Assembly (NCBI RefSeq): GCF_002443255.2
Contig: NW_019211454.1
Span: forward strand, 25,434,782 to 25,498,781
Source: Varroa destructor
Lineage: Eukaryota; Arthropoda; Arachnida; Mesostigmata; Varroidae
Length of the DNA stretch: 64,000 nt
Direction: 5' to 3'
A model generated the notes under the pieces. The model was not told where the DNA came from, ran no database searches, and was given only the letters and a program-made list of their open reading frames with translations. Below are positions 1 to 13,182 of this stretch, piece after piece. Position 1 is the stretch's first letter, and each line of letters opens with the position of its first letter. The position numbers and the translations under genes are program-made.

Positions 1-362
1 CGAAGAGACCCACGAACGGTTGCATTAGCAAAGCCTATCCTTAGTCTCACTCGCATAATACAAGCCTTGTCTTAATATCGACGCGGTCTTTTGGATGGCT
101 AAACCTCTAGTTAAAAGTGACCAGGGGCGCCTTTGCAAGTCCTAGCAAAAATTCCTTCCACATGATCTGTGTGCATAAAGTTATTTAATCAAAGCTAACA
201 ATATTATTTGTTAGCCTCTCAACCGCCTGCCCGTGTTTTATCTTATGGTACTGATGATATTTTACTAACCAAAATGAATAGGTACGTCGCCATGTAGAGT
301 TGCATGATTTGGAAGTAGCCTAACAAAAAAAAACAGTCTACTAATGAAGTGATATCACTTTT

Positions 363-377
363 CACACACACACACAC
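363..377. repeat. CA microsatellite
   Basis: Seven and a half CA units, followed at about 387 by a short GATAATAATAATA run. Confidence 0.9.
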
Positions 378-1065
378 TTATTACATGATGATAATAATAA
401 TAGTAGAAATGGATTATCAAAGCTCTTACGAGAAGAAGCTGTTACGCTTTGCTCGCGACAGCTGTAACCTAGGGTGATAAAACCGCTATCGAACTGTACG
501 GGATCTATTGATACCAATAAACCTAACGCGGCCTAAAGCATACCTAGGACCGCTAGTTGTACCAGACAGCGCTCTTTCAACCATGCATATATACGTGGCA
601 CTTGGAAGGAGCCTTCATATGAGGCACAACTACTATACGAGCACATTTTCTAGTTTTAATCTTCGAATCACTGGAAGATTCACCACTGTGAAAATGGCCG
701 GCAAGCACAAAATTGCTATAAAGTAGTTATGATGTATGTATCATTACCTTAACACACACGAATAAGCGATGCGTGTGGTAGTTTCACAGCTCTTCTCTTA
801 AAAGGCGCCTAGTTTTCTGACATACGGTTGTTCTTTTAGAGGCACTTACAGGGCTTCGAATAGGTACAGTAAAGCGGTAGAGTCGGTACACTTTCCCATA
901 GGTGATAGAACGCCGCAGAGTCCTGGTAAAGTAGACCGATCTTCGAGATAGCTATACTTCTGCCACAACTAGCGATCTTGAACCGTAAACAAAGCCTAAG
1001 GCTATGTCGGTCAACAAACGATGCCCATGGTAAAGGCGATACATACTGTCATCGGATTTTCGGTT

Positions 1066-1084
1066 GTGTCGTGTCGTGTCGTGT
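1066..1084. repeat. GTGTC pentanucleotide repeat
   Basis: Three full GTGTC units plus GTGT. Confidence 0.85.
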
Positions 1085-4000
1085 GATCACGGTAGGATTA
1101 AAAGGGCTACTTAGTGCAGCTATATCCAGTAATGGCTCAAAATATTTATTTTTTCACTCTCTCGTTTCCGGTTTAGATTCGTTGGCTGTGATAGTGTTAC
1201 TGATGAAACCCTAAAACTCATTGTGGAGTTTGTCGTGTGGCTAGACCTTTATAAATTTCATCTTATTGTAGACATTGTTCGATCAGTTTGCTTACTCCGG
1301 CTAAATTACGTACGTTCAATATAGTCAGGTACGTAAGCCGAAGCGTACTGGGCAGGGAAACAAGGCTCATTTTCAGGGTCAACCGTCAATGTTTCAGTTT
1401 GCTTCAGAGTGAACTCGAGCGTATTTAAACGCAGACTACAACCGTAAAGCCTGGTCCGAATCGCCGATGTTAAATAGCATACTCGATATTCATTGCGTCA
1501 TACTCTAATGGTAATTCCATTCAATTTATCCAGTCGACAAGTAATAGAAGTAAATGAAGTATCAACTTCTGCTGTTGATCTTACAAGGTTGGACACAGTT
1601 CCCTTCAATATTTAGATGTTGACAGTAGAATGTCATAATTTGTATAAGTTATGCACATGTAGAAATGGCGCTACTAATAATTCTAGCCACCCTCACGACA
1701 ATATATTAATGATACGTTGCTACATTACGTCGTTACGCCCGAAATTCAAGATGTTGTTGTTTGACAATTTCGACAACAGTACCAGCTAGCTGGACATTTT
1801 AAAAATGCGTTGACAGAAATTTTCAGAAAAAACAGCTTGCTCGGCAGAAGTACGGTGATGGCTCGAGCGGTGCCAAGGCTTGGAACCATAGGGCACTCTT
1901 GCGTAGGACGCGTGTTCGAAGCTGGACATCCACACAAAACATTTCTATACAGATAGTTCTCACAAAAAAATGAAGCCCCACAGTAAGGTACTCATCTGCA
2001 ATTCGCGCTGGTAACGCATTCTCGTAAAGCGCGCGACGGACAAAGAACACATATTCGAAGGAATGATTTAAAACATGCGAAAGGTCTGGCGCTTGTGAAC
2101 GAATAACAGCCGCAACATGAGACGTGTTGGAAGCCTGTCGAGAAAAAGAAAGATGTCTCTCAGAACGGGCAAACGTTACCAATGCCAACCAATGCGGAGA
2201 AGCGCATGCGCAGAGTGCATGTCTACGAAACCAAGAGCTCACCTCATGGTCCCCGTGACAATGTTCTAGGAGTCGAAAATCGTGAGGCACACTTGGCCGA
2301 TAATCGGCCAGTTGAAAACGTTTGTCTGGATAAAACATTCGTCGATCAAGTCCTTTCTGGAAAGTTACTTTTGGTGTGGGTTTGATATGGGGTGAGGTAA
2401 TCAGTAGTGTTTGTCAGAATAAATTAGCTTGCATTCTCTGAGATGTATTGCCCGGAACTTATACATGAAACCGGTGTACTTTTGGACGTTTCTCATATGG
2501 CCATCTGAGGTAGCACTTCCTGTGCAGGCATTTAGCTAAAGATTTCTGTTGGAGAACCGTTTTCAAGCCTGAAGATACCTATGATCTTCGAATAACAGAC
2601 TATTCTCGTTAGCCATATTTGTATTTTTCTTGCCCTGTAAAATATTGGATTTATAATAAGCCACGGAGTGCCTTTTTGAAGTTAGCTCTTTTCGAACTAA
2701 AGCGTGCGCTTTTTGTCCAAACCTTCGGAATCCGAGAATTACATACATGTGTAATTCTAAAACTTGAATATAAATCAACAGTATCTAAACCGATGTAATT
2801 TCATACCAATGCCGTACTATACATACTAAGGCGACGTAAATGTAATGGGTGCAAAAAATCAAAGCATATTAGCACCACATTTTACCGACGACTGGAAGAT
2901 CTATGTTCATCGTAGGCCACAATGATAACGTTCCAAACTAGATGATGGACCTCCTGTTATGAACAGGTTAAAATGATTTTAATATTTCGAATTTGAGGAG
3001 CCTCCGTACCCTACTCTGGCTGCGATTTTGAGTGCTTTTGAAAATGATAAATTTCTAATCCGCTCTTTTTACTCTAGATACTGTTTTTTTTGTTATAGCC
3101 ATAATTGCCTAGTTAAGGACATAGTGATCGTTCCTGCTGTCAACAATACGAACAGTCACCTTGAGTTGCATACTAACTTTTGTTTGATAGGTCCGATAAT
3201 CGCCCGGTACGAAGGCTTGGTATAGTTTCGCTTGAGAGTTTTTGACTTTCTTGATAGTGGTGCTGAAAGATAGCCAATTTTGACCATCTGAAATAATAGC
3301 CCGACAGTAATTATCGCACAATTTTACGAGTTAGACTATACGCATCGCAATGCGCGTCCTATGTATCGTTATCATATTCTAGTTAGGCCATTGTGTCGAA
3401 TGAAAGATCAACTTGTTTAGTTTCGATCTAACTCGTACAGGTAGTTGTATATGTTATTTTTTCCAATAATCAACTCGGTAATTGTGGCCGGAATATCTAG
3501 CTCGCCCGCTAAGCCCGGTAGACGGTTTATTCAGATTGACAAATACTAGTCGTATTTTATTAATTACTCCGATGGCTAAGACAGATTCTTGCACAGCTAT
3601 ACAAGCTGCAAGGCAAAACTTCACACGAGGAAAGTTACCTTGCTTAATTGTTTTACAGTTAGCCTGACTGTACTATAGTAAGCCTTATATTATTCAAGCA
3701 CATAAACCTGCTTGAAATAATGAACGTTTATACATATAGAAGCATAAGTGCACCTTTGCGCCTGTTTATTGGTATATAGATGTAATATCCCAACGGGAAC
3801 TGCAGCAGTCGTATATGTTTGCATATATAAGCTAAATATTATTACTTGAATGCTGAAACTTCTGCCAACCGTTCAGTTAGAAAAAGAACGCTTTTGTCAG
3901 TAGTTGACGGTGATCAGTGACTCAATCGCTGCTCCTGTTTCTGTAATTTTCGTTTAGCTATTTGTATAAATGTATTGGGATTGTCATACAGTATTTGAAT

Positions 4001-5512
4001 ACCTGGTCGTCGTCAAGGTGAACAATGGCGTTTACCATTTTTGATAACAGGGAACGATGGGGCAGACAGGTTTGGCAGTTAGAAACAGGCCAAAGTACCA
4101 AAATTCAATCATGTAGGCAACCGACAAACGGCCCCGTCCGCTTCCTTAGTTTCCTCACTACTCCTAACGCTCTTGGATGCGACATGTACCTTAAATTGGA
4201 TACAGCCATAAGTGGGCTACATGGGCTAACACTGACCGGGTTGCATCTACTAATAATGGCAGGCAGCTGTTCTAGTAGAACTAGGGACAGTAGCGCCCTT
4301 CAGCTGCACCACTGCCGGTCCTTATCATGTTTAATTGAAAGGTGACTACTAACAGATTTGAATCACTTGGGTTACCGTCCTTATCACAGTGTTCTGGGCT
4401 CGAGTCCAAAGCCACTTCTAGGTATATAAACGTTGCATAACTGGTTATGAAGGGACGATTTCATTTCTAGATGCTATCCCATGTCTAGCACGTTGTCATG
4501 GTAGAGCTACCTTGTCTAAGACCATATTGTACTTTCAGCATTACGCCTATGGCCTTACAGCCGACATACAACTATGCCAATTTCTAAGGAGGGATAATGA
4601 TATTCTGCAGTAAGCACTGCTTTTGGTTATATCTGGCAAAAAGCCAGCTGATCAATATCGTCCTTTTTTTTTTTCAATGATCAGGAGGACAGTTTCAAAT
4701 CTTTGTGAGGGATATAAATCTGTGCAAAGGTACTAGTTAGATAGCTATACCGAGTAAAGGGTCACAATAAGCGTGTCCTTCAGGTGCTCGTTTCTTATCG
4801 TTCAGGTTCGGTCGCGTTGTTTAAAGGTAATGCTATGACAGTGACGTTTTTGACATTAACTGATAAGCTTTTTATACTCGTTTTCAAGAACGAGAAAAGT
4901 ATTGAAATATTATCACAAATTGAATAAGTAGTTTTGTCGGTAAATTTGTAACAATACAGATTACACATCATCTTAAAATCCTCACGATCTTTCTCCCTAT
5001 ATTTTCTTTAAATCTAATATACATCTAAATGAGAAATAGTATCTTTATCAAAAAAAAATTTTCATTAATCTAGGCAATTAGGTAGAAGACGTAAATGAAC
5101 GATTATTTTTTTTCTTAAATTCTGCCTCCTACTGAGATGTTTTGATTAATCCTTCAGCAAATTCTCTTAATTAACTTACGTATTTGATCAGAGAAATAAA
5201 AAAAAAATTATTCACAATGTTGCTCGGGACAGATAAGTCGTTCAATCATTGAAAGGTGCACAGGTTTGTATCACAATATTGAAAACCGTTGGCAAATACT
5301 GTACTTCTAATGGATCTATCCATGGATGGTTCTATCCAATGGAGCTCGAGAATTGTGATAGAATCATAACTAAGAAATAGAACTTGATAACTAACGATGA
5401 TTTTCCTAAGATGGCCTTTAGCCTAGTTGGGGCGGTCTGCGTTTTGCATTGCAAATCATTAGTAGTATTCATATTTAGAAGGCCACATTGAGTTAGCTCT
5501 AGGTTCTCTATA

Positions 5513-5563
5513 TATTAATAATAATAATAATAATAAAAACATTATTATTATTAATAATAAAAA
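5513..5563. repeat. AAT/ATT microsatellite forming an inverted repeat
   Basis: A run of AAT units is followed by AAAAAC and a run of ATT units, so the two halves can pair with each other. Confidence 0.8.
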
Positions 5564-6697
5564 CGGTGGTATTTGCACAGCTAGATTGATCTGAACTCAA
5601 TATTCTAGGCATGTTGGATTGTTTTTGCTAGTTGCCCATTGAATATTTCTACATTGTTCGCTGATCATATTGTTATAAATGCCATTCATTGTGGAAAGAA
5701 AGAACGTCAAGGGAGTGGTGCAAGAAAGAAGGGCTAACGTAGGTCGATCGCAACTCCTATAAATAAGCCGGCATAAAAAATCGTATTACATCGTCCAAAC
5801 TACCCTTTTTCGCGTGCTGCCTACGTAAACGATCGCCGTGTTGGCAGCTACTTAAACATTCAGGTAAACTGTATATCGGAGTTACCAATGGCCCACATTC
5901 ATAGTGTTTAAACATAATTTTTATCAAGTAGCACAGATCAACAGAATTCTGGAGTATTTTTTTTTAGTTGCTTGGGCTTGCTACTTAACAATGCTGCAAA
6001 AAAAACATATTTCGTTTGTTGACAGGTATTAGTCCTCTTGCGTTTAACCCTATACGCTGTCTCATGTCAAATGATGGTGTCTTTTGAGTGCCGTTTATTT
6101 TCATCGAAATAACGATCGTTTAAGTGTGCCTAAATTTCGATCTCTAACGCATATGCTCTGCACCTATTTTTCGCCGGGAATATATTCTATAAATTCATTG
6201 AAAAACGCACGAAACTTATAGATCTTCTTCGTTATAGAGGTAACGACAGGTTATCCACATTTGTCTACATTGTCGTTTCCCTATGTTCTCAAAAACGAGT
6301 TCTGAATAGCCTTATTGATGGAGACTATGTAGCAATAACGTGCAACACCTTCAAGGTATACCACTTAGAAATTAAAATGGTGTTTTAATGGATTATCTGA
6401 TTCATCCATCGTGGATTTAAAGAACTGCAGCAGCTTCTAAGACCTGTATGCAAAAGCTGAATTATTGTCGAACGCCGAAATCTTAGACATACTTTCATGG
6501 CCTCAATTTATCATAGTTGAATGGGAGTTTCGGAAACGTCTGAATACAATGAACGACATATTTGGTACTCTGCTTTGCACAGTCTACGCGTAACTAATTT
6601 CAATATAAACCAGTGTTCTTGCTTTTTTTTTTTTAGAAAATAGCCGTTAAGTTGCCACAGACATGTTTTTATTACTGTATTGTGTTGTGTGTTGTTA

Positions 6698-6797
6698 NNN
6701 NNNNNNNNNNNNNNNNNNNNNNNNNNNNNNNNNNNNNNNNNNNNNNNNNNNNNNNNNNNNNNNNNNNNNNNNNNNNNNNNNNNNNNNNNNNNNNNNN
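6698..6797. other. Assembly gap of 100 N
   Basis: Exactly 100 Ns, the usual placeholder for a gap of unknown size. The flanks are TG-rich on the left and TATATATA on the right, so a simple repeat probably stopped the assembly. Confidence 0.98.
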
Positions 6798-8456
6798 TAT
6801 ATATACTGTATTGCGAACACTGAGACGCTCTAAAGGTTGGCAGAATCGTACACAATCTCACAGGTTGCGTTAGGTTTGCAGGCGTGTACAATATGCGTAT
6901 GAATTGTGCCTTTAATACAGTTTCTTAGCAGTCAGCAATATTAATAATCTGACTGGACTCAAGGGGTTACACCCTATTATAATCCTTTTCCCATTCCACC
7001 CATATGTAGATAAACTGCCATGGATATGTGTTGTTAAATGAAGGTAAAATTCTTTCTATCAATCTAATAGCAAGCAAGAATAATAGTTTCTTAAGTAAAT
7101 AAATTTCTTTAGTAAACAACCGTCACAGTTTTGAAAATCGTGTGACTATGCTTCAATGAAGGCGGAGGGGACTGAAAATTTGAAATCTCTTGAGAGGGCT
7201 CGTTCCACTGAGGGTTATCATTAGTATCCTATCGCTGTTAAAGTGAAATTTCTTCTTTGAACAAATTTATGATAATGTGTTTCTCAGCATGGCTTATAAC
7301 TAACTAATACAAACTGACATATATACAAATGGTTAACGTACAACTCGGCCCTTATAAATCATCATCTATCGGAAGTGGGAAGTGAAATGAGCAAGGGGGA
7401 AAAAACTTTCACTCTCAGTATTTCCCATATTTATTCTCTTTCCTTCCATTGCTGAGTGAAGCTTGGACAGGGCGACAGAGCACCGGCCACTGAGACTTCC
7501 TATCTTGTCAAGTCACTTCTTGTCAATGTAAGAAAATTTCTTCTCCGAGAATCGCAGACGTTTTGCTGTGCACGTCACCGGAAGACACAGGAAGGTAGTG
7601 TTGGCCGCATGGGCGATCAAATCGCCTGATTGCTTGTCCCTCGCCACCGCTCTCAGCCTGTTCGCATCAAGGCATTCTTCTTTAGAAGAGCCCAGAGACC
7701 ACAAATAATTGTGTCCTGACATCGCTTTGCCGACCCGCCGCTCACGTTTGAGAATTTAGGTCGTGGCGTTGAACTCTAGAGAGGGAGCGTTTGGACTAGT
7801 CCTTGGAGCTACATAGTACGAAAATTAGCGGAAACTTATGGGGTTTTTTTGCCTTTGGGTCCGATGAAGCACAGTGAGTGGGAAAGGCCAAACTGGGTAA
7901 ACAGACATGTCGTCACTCGCTTCGCTGTGTTTCAGTGTCAATATTGACTCTGCGGCGAACCGGATTTCCAAGAACCGGACAATACAACTAAATGCTTCAT
8001 ATGCGAGGAAAATTGTGGTAGATATTATGCTGCTCGGTGTTTTCTGGAGCTATGTTTAGAACGTACTGGAATATATTCGATATACTGTCTTTGATGCTGG
8101 AATATTGTGTTGTTAATCTGTGTCTGTATGTTCTCACCAAATGTCAATAAGTAAAATGGAATCCCTTTAATTGCTTTAAAAACATCAAAATGTCGTGCAG
8201 TTCCGTGCAGGATTGTCTCCAATTAGGTTTTATGTGTTAAGAAAGTCTATCCTAATATATAATCGGAACCTCATTGGTGAATGAACTGAGAAATATTGAA
8301 AGCATTGAGCAGTTTTTATTTGAGCTCCTGGTTTCAACTTAACTTGTGTGAGTAACGCAAACATCACTACACTGTTGACCTATAATGTATGGGAAATTTT
8401 TTACCGGTTTACAGACAGCTTGCAGGTATATAAATGACTGCTCTTAATCACAAAAA

Positions 8457-8458
<2 letters not shown>

Positions 8459-8493
<35 letters not shown>
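8459..8493. repeat. AT microsatellite
   Basis: About 17 AT units, uninterrupted. Confidence 0.95.
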
Positions 8494-8497
<4 letters not shown>

Positions 8498-8550
8498 TTT
8501 AACAAAAAGATATGTAATTTTCATCAGTCCATCTTGAAAAATCTTGAAAA

Positions 8551-8580
8551 GACAGAGGCGTTTTAATAAACGCCTCTGTC
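8551..8580. repeat. Perfect 13-bp hairpin
   Basis: GACAGAGGCGTTT and its exact complement are separated by TAAT. It is preceded by a short direct repeat (ATCTTGAAAA twice, 8531-8550) and by the TA microsatellite at 8459-8493. No gene is adjacent. Confidence 0.8.
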
Positions 8581-8739
8581 TAGCGTAAATCTAACGAACC
8601 ACACCATCTTGTGAACGGTTAACAATTTAGGAAACAGTCAAATTCAAAAGTGCGCTGGCTTTTCGAATATTTTATATTGCAATAGACAGGTTATATCGCC
8701 GAGATCTCAACGGAGGAATAATCGCCGAGGGATAGGAGA

Positions 8740-8910
8740 CTAAACGGACTGTTTTCGTAATAGCATAGTTTATAACGTGTTTGCCTTCTAATCCTAAGGA
8801 CACGTTGTAGTCAAGGCTTGAATCCTGGCATAGATGCACTTCGTTTCGTGCCAGGCATCTATCTCATGAAATGTTTAACGGCGGTGCCGGACCTAACGCT
8901 CGAAACACAA
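8740..8910 (+). mobile_element. tRNA-derived SINE-like repeat, copy 1
   Basis: Contains a pol III B-box-like GGCTTGAATCC (8815-8825), an A-box-like segment about 60 bases before it, and 49 bases after it the block TTTAACGGCGGTGCCGGACC (from 8874). The same order and spacing recur at 51130-51275. Degenerate and not expected to be an active tRNA gene. The ends are approximate. Confidence 0.45.
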
Positions 8911-11900
8911 GGACTAAACGGATTAGGCTGTGTGACAACTTAAATAAGACGACGGGTTAACATTAGCAAAGGGATGGATTAATCGCACCGGGGAAAACAG
9001 GACAATTAATACCGATGAATGCACGTACAGCGAAAGGACCAGAATATATTCTGTAATGATCAAAACTTCTCAATATTTATACCGCTCCCATAGGCATTAT
9101 TGAATTAGGATTCATGTGTAGCTAAAATAAGGCACCATAAAAGCAGAGGGCAGCGTTCCTCCGAAACAAGGTAACTAGGAATTGTGTTATGATGGCTGAG
9201 ACGAAACATGAAGTATAACTGCCTACGGATGACTGGATTTACTGCAGTGGGGCGACAGAATATCTGTACACAAGCTACGTCCCTGTGATGATGCCATGGT
9301 GATGCGTCTCTTTATCCATTTTAGGTCCGCGTGCGAAGCTGGGCGTCGAGACACCTCTATCCCTAGAAAATAAGGATAGGAAAAGCAATGATGAGGCCTT
9401 CAAATTGCATGTTCTAAACAATATTGCCTCTTATAAACCCTTGAAGCAGTGCTGCACAAAGCGTTTTGTCTTTGCGACTGCTATGAATCAGGTATGAAAA
9501 ATGCTCAGATTGGACTCATACAAAGGCTAAAATAGGAACTCCGAGAACGCTATTACATGGTTTCTGCTGTATGCCAAGAAATTTTACGATATTTGTAGCT
9601 TCTACTATTGGCTACAGCCATATCTAATTGCAGATAGAGGAGCGCAAAAGGTAAATGTTTCATGTGTGGACTATTTGGGTTTTTGCATGACTTCACCGTG
9701 TTAGTCGTTGTTGCTCAATAAGACACCGACTCTTGCCATGAAGTCGAATGACAGCTAACGCGGATAACAGTATATTACAATTACAGTTTCAAAATTGTGA
9801 TACTTTTAGGTACCACCGGCTATAAATATCGCTTGCCGGGAGCAGTGAGCCTTATTAACAGAACCTAGTTTGTCCTAAGGCCTTCAATTTACAGAGTATA
9901 TCTTTCAATCTATGTCATAGGTGTCACGATTTTTATATTGCAGGCTGACAGGTACTCTCAGCAGACAAGCTTCAGTATTCTTGCATGGTGTTGCTTCAGA
10001 AGTCTTGCAGAAGAGACGATATGATCCAAGGTCTAACGCATACTATATGTGTAACTTCCGTTTGATCTTCTAAATGGCCAGTGTACGTTTTCGCCGAGAT
10101 TCGTATCTAAACCACACCTTTATCACCCCAGTTAGAAGGCAGACAGATTACCACTGCACTATTATGGGAAAGATCGTGAGGAGCTTACGTGTCGAGACAA
10201 CATACCATGACGATGAACTTTTTTTTTACAAGGTGGGTTTATTCTTATTGATAGGATAGTTCAAAAGGGTCAAAAAATCCGATCGTATTGTTTGCAATTA
10301 ATGTGAATTTATTTATTAATAGGCTTAACCAGCAGGGTAGAAGCTATACACACATACTCAAATTAAATGAAGATAGCCATGGTCAAAGTTATACCTTGGT
10401 ATAGAGATATGGGTTCTATTCTCCTCATGACTATTATTAGCAACAGTGTGTATGACGTAGACTGAGATAAATGTAGTTCGTTTACTGTGTCTATGAAAAA
10501 TAATGTTTAATTCAATTCCGTTCAATCCGTAAGCTAAAGTATAGTTTCATACATATTATGAACTTTACGTATATTATGCATTACGTATATTATTACGCAT
10601 ATTATGAACGTTTAACGTTTAAATTCAGCTCACTTACTGCTTGGTGATGCAGATTATGTTCTGATCCACTTCGCAGCATCATCATCATTTATTATAAAAT
10701 TTCGCCCTTCAATGCAATTTCCCGTTTAATATAATACCCAGATGTAATAATATATGCACAATTAGACCTTACGGGTTATATGTTACGACAACGGGTTACT
10801 TATTTTCTACCTTTCAACGGATCGATCGCATAGTCAGCCTAACCCGTAAGCGCTGTGGGTTACCAAATTTCGTTGGCGCTATTTGGTCATCGTTGCCATC
10901 AAATTCCAAAAAGGAAAAACACAGCATGAAAAAATGCATCAGTAGACTACAAAAAAATGAAAAGCACATAAATAGATTGTGTGCAATTGTGCCAGAGACG
11001 ACTGTAAAATGGATACCGTAAGAGCGCAATTCACCATTGGTTGGCTAATTTGTCTTGATACAACGGACAGAGTTTATCATCATGTCAATAATTAAAAGAC
11101 GCGTTCTCCGCGGGTCAACAAGCGATTGTTGTTCTCAATAGAACCTTTTTACGAGATCCCCTGACATTTAAAAGTGTCGTTCCCGGTCAGCGCCTTTGAA
11201 ACGGATGAGCAATTCGTACTCAGTTTTGATATTGCGGAAAATACTGTGACAGAATTTACCGCATGGACAGATATCGATTCATAGTGTTCACCAGCAATTA
11301 ATTATTAGTCGTATCGAACTCCTGCATTTCGTCAATTACGACACGGACCTCATCTGTATAACTAAACACATGATAGTTGTTATCTACGCATCGTCTACTA
11401 AATTTCGGCTTTTATAGTCTTAATAAAACGGCTGTAGTTGTTCCTAGACAACTGCGCTTGTTAGCCACGTGTTACTCTTTCGTATTTACCTAGTGTTCGT
11501 TAAGCTTGCCCGTCAAATTTACTCAGGAACCTTCTATTCAGATTCTGCGGGGCAAAGCTATGCAATTTTCGTACCAGCATATCATAGCAAATTTGCTATT
11601 GTACACATACCAACCAGTTGCAGTATACAGCCGATACGTTTCGCGTTTGTCTCTTCATCGTTGAATCGTCGAATGACACGGTCCGGATCTCTCAGTGCTT
11701 CGGACGTATATAGAGTGGCACGAGGCCAGCTTCAAAATCACATACATACGATCCGGAGCACCAAGAGACCTAAACTGTTCTAGAAAAAAAAAACAAACGA
11801 CTCTCGAGAGCTGTTGCGCCATGACGTTTCTTGAAGCGGTTCATCAATACTTGGAGAACTTACCCAACAAAAGTAATAAGTTTGCATTTTTACCACCTCA

Positions 11901-12784
11901 AACAGGGAATTTATTCACAATATAGCCTTATGTCCATTACGTCTCGTCTTGTTATACGTGTTGAGCGTACTATAATCGTTCGTAGTCAATATTTGCCCGG
12001 ATTAGCAGTTAGCATCGTTGACTGGTATGGAGTTCGTCTGCTGTCTGAACCGATCGTATCACTTGCTTATTATTTTTCATAGCACCGAAAGTTCCTGATC
12101 TTCGTACCACCATTACATTTTGTTGTCATCGCTCGTGACGTTCACAGAATTCAAATTTCGTTTTTCTTTGCCTGTTAATTATTTTTCGATCGTGGACCAA
12201 CGACTTCGTTGTAGCCATCGGCTTCATCATTAATGCTAAACTGTACTACATAGGGAGGAGTACACCCAGAAGCGGGACAGTTGAAAGTACCAATCAACGT
12301 TACCTACTCACTAACCGACGATGGTGTATATATTATCCGTTTCCAGAGAGGCCCTTTTGTGCGTCTGATCGCTGCTCCCGATTAGGACAGGACAATCAAC
12401 TACATTCATCTATCTACTCATCGAAAGCATAATGTACACTTCTAGAAGTTGTAGATCGTCGTTCTTGTTTTCTTGTCTGCACCTCGAACAGCCGGAGAAA
12501 ATCTGTTTAAAACCATGTTATTCTAATATTGCACATGGGCCTGCGTGAGCCTTAAATTCACGCAGCCTCGTTATTAACCCTTGTTGACTACTCTTTATCT
12601 TTAGATCTGATGCAGTCAAATAGTCACATTATTTGGCGATCCTAGTTAAATCTGATATTTTCCAATATTGAAGTGATTTTCGGATTATTCTTTTCGTCTC
12701 CCTAATCAAAGGGTGGATATAAGCAACTGTAGAGGCTCATTGTTTTATTTACCTAAATTCGACTACGGTTTTCTTTCTATGTCT

Positions 12785-12795
12785 TTTATTTTATT
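12785..12795 (-). terminator. Candidate polyadenylation signal of arginine kinase
   Basis: Two overlapping AATAAA hexamers on the minus strand lie about 245 bases beyond the arginine kinase stop codon. A further AATAAA lies at 12744-12749. Placement fits a 3' UTR of ordinary length; the site used is not known. Confidence 0.45.
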
Positions 12796-13039
12796 TGAAT
12801 GGTGCTTCCTCTTTGCCGATTAGTTCTCTATACTAATTAATAAGGTCGTTTCAATAGCCGGCAGCCTAGTGGAGCAAGCGTTTTGTTGTGTGAATAACAT
12901 TTATAAACACACACTTATAAAGTGTGGTTCAAGATTGGTGACAAGATTAGAACGTTCAGTGTGTTCACCGTTAGTTTCAAAAGTTACGGCCTCGCACTAA
13001 TAGGTTCTCTTGCCACTCTGCCATATAGAGCTGTAAAGC

Positions 13040-13182
13040 TCAAGCCTCTTTTTCTAATTTAATTAATTCAAGGATTCCGTCCTGCATTTCCTTGACAGCC
13101 TGGTACTCTGTCAGGCCCATGCGACGTTTATTAGAGATGTCGTAGACGCCGCCCTCGGACTCGGTGTGCTCGCCTCGGGTTC
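13040..13182 (-). CDS. Argk: Arginine kinase exon 6 and stop
   Basis: Opens after TTTGTTCAG and runs to TGA at 13042-13040. It encodes the closing loop [20 protein letters not shown] with Glu339 and the conserved tail [25 protein letters not shown]. The C-terminus has the usual family length. Confidence 0.97.

Larger units (their letters stand above)
1..6697. other. Gene-poor region left of the gap
   Basis: No coding exon with splice support was found. It holds scattered microsatellites and the AAT inverted repeat. The open frames at 1823-2338 (minus, 171 codons) and 4025-4345 (plus, 106 codons) have no recognisable domain and are of a length expected by chance. Confidence 0.6.
6798..12784. 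other. Gene-poor region between the gap and arginine kinase
   Basis: Apart from the AT microsatellite, the perfect hairpin and SINE-like copy 1, no gene was recognised. Sequence near 10560-10620 contains short repeated ACGTATATTATG-like words. Confidence 0.6.

Noticed and set aside
1823..2338. 171-codon minus-strand open frame
   Set aside because: About the longest frame expected by chance in 64 kb. I compared it with mariner-type transposases and saw no match, and there are no splice or domain signals.
4025..4345. 106-codon plus-strand open frame with a good start context
   Set aside because: No recognisable domain, no hydrophobic leader and no partner exon; chance length.
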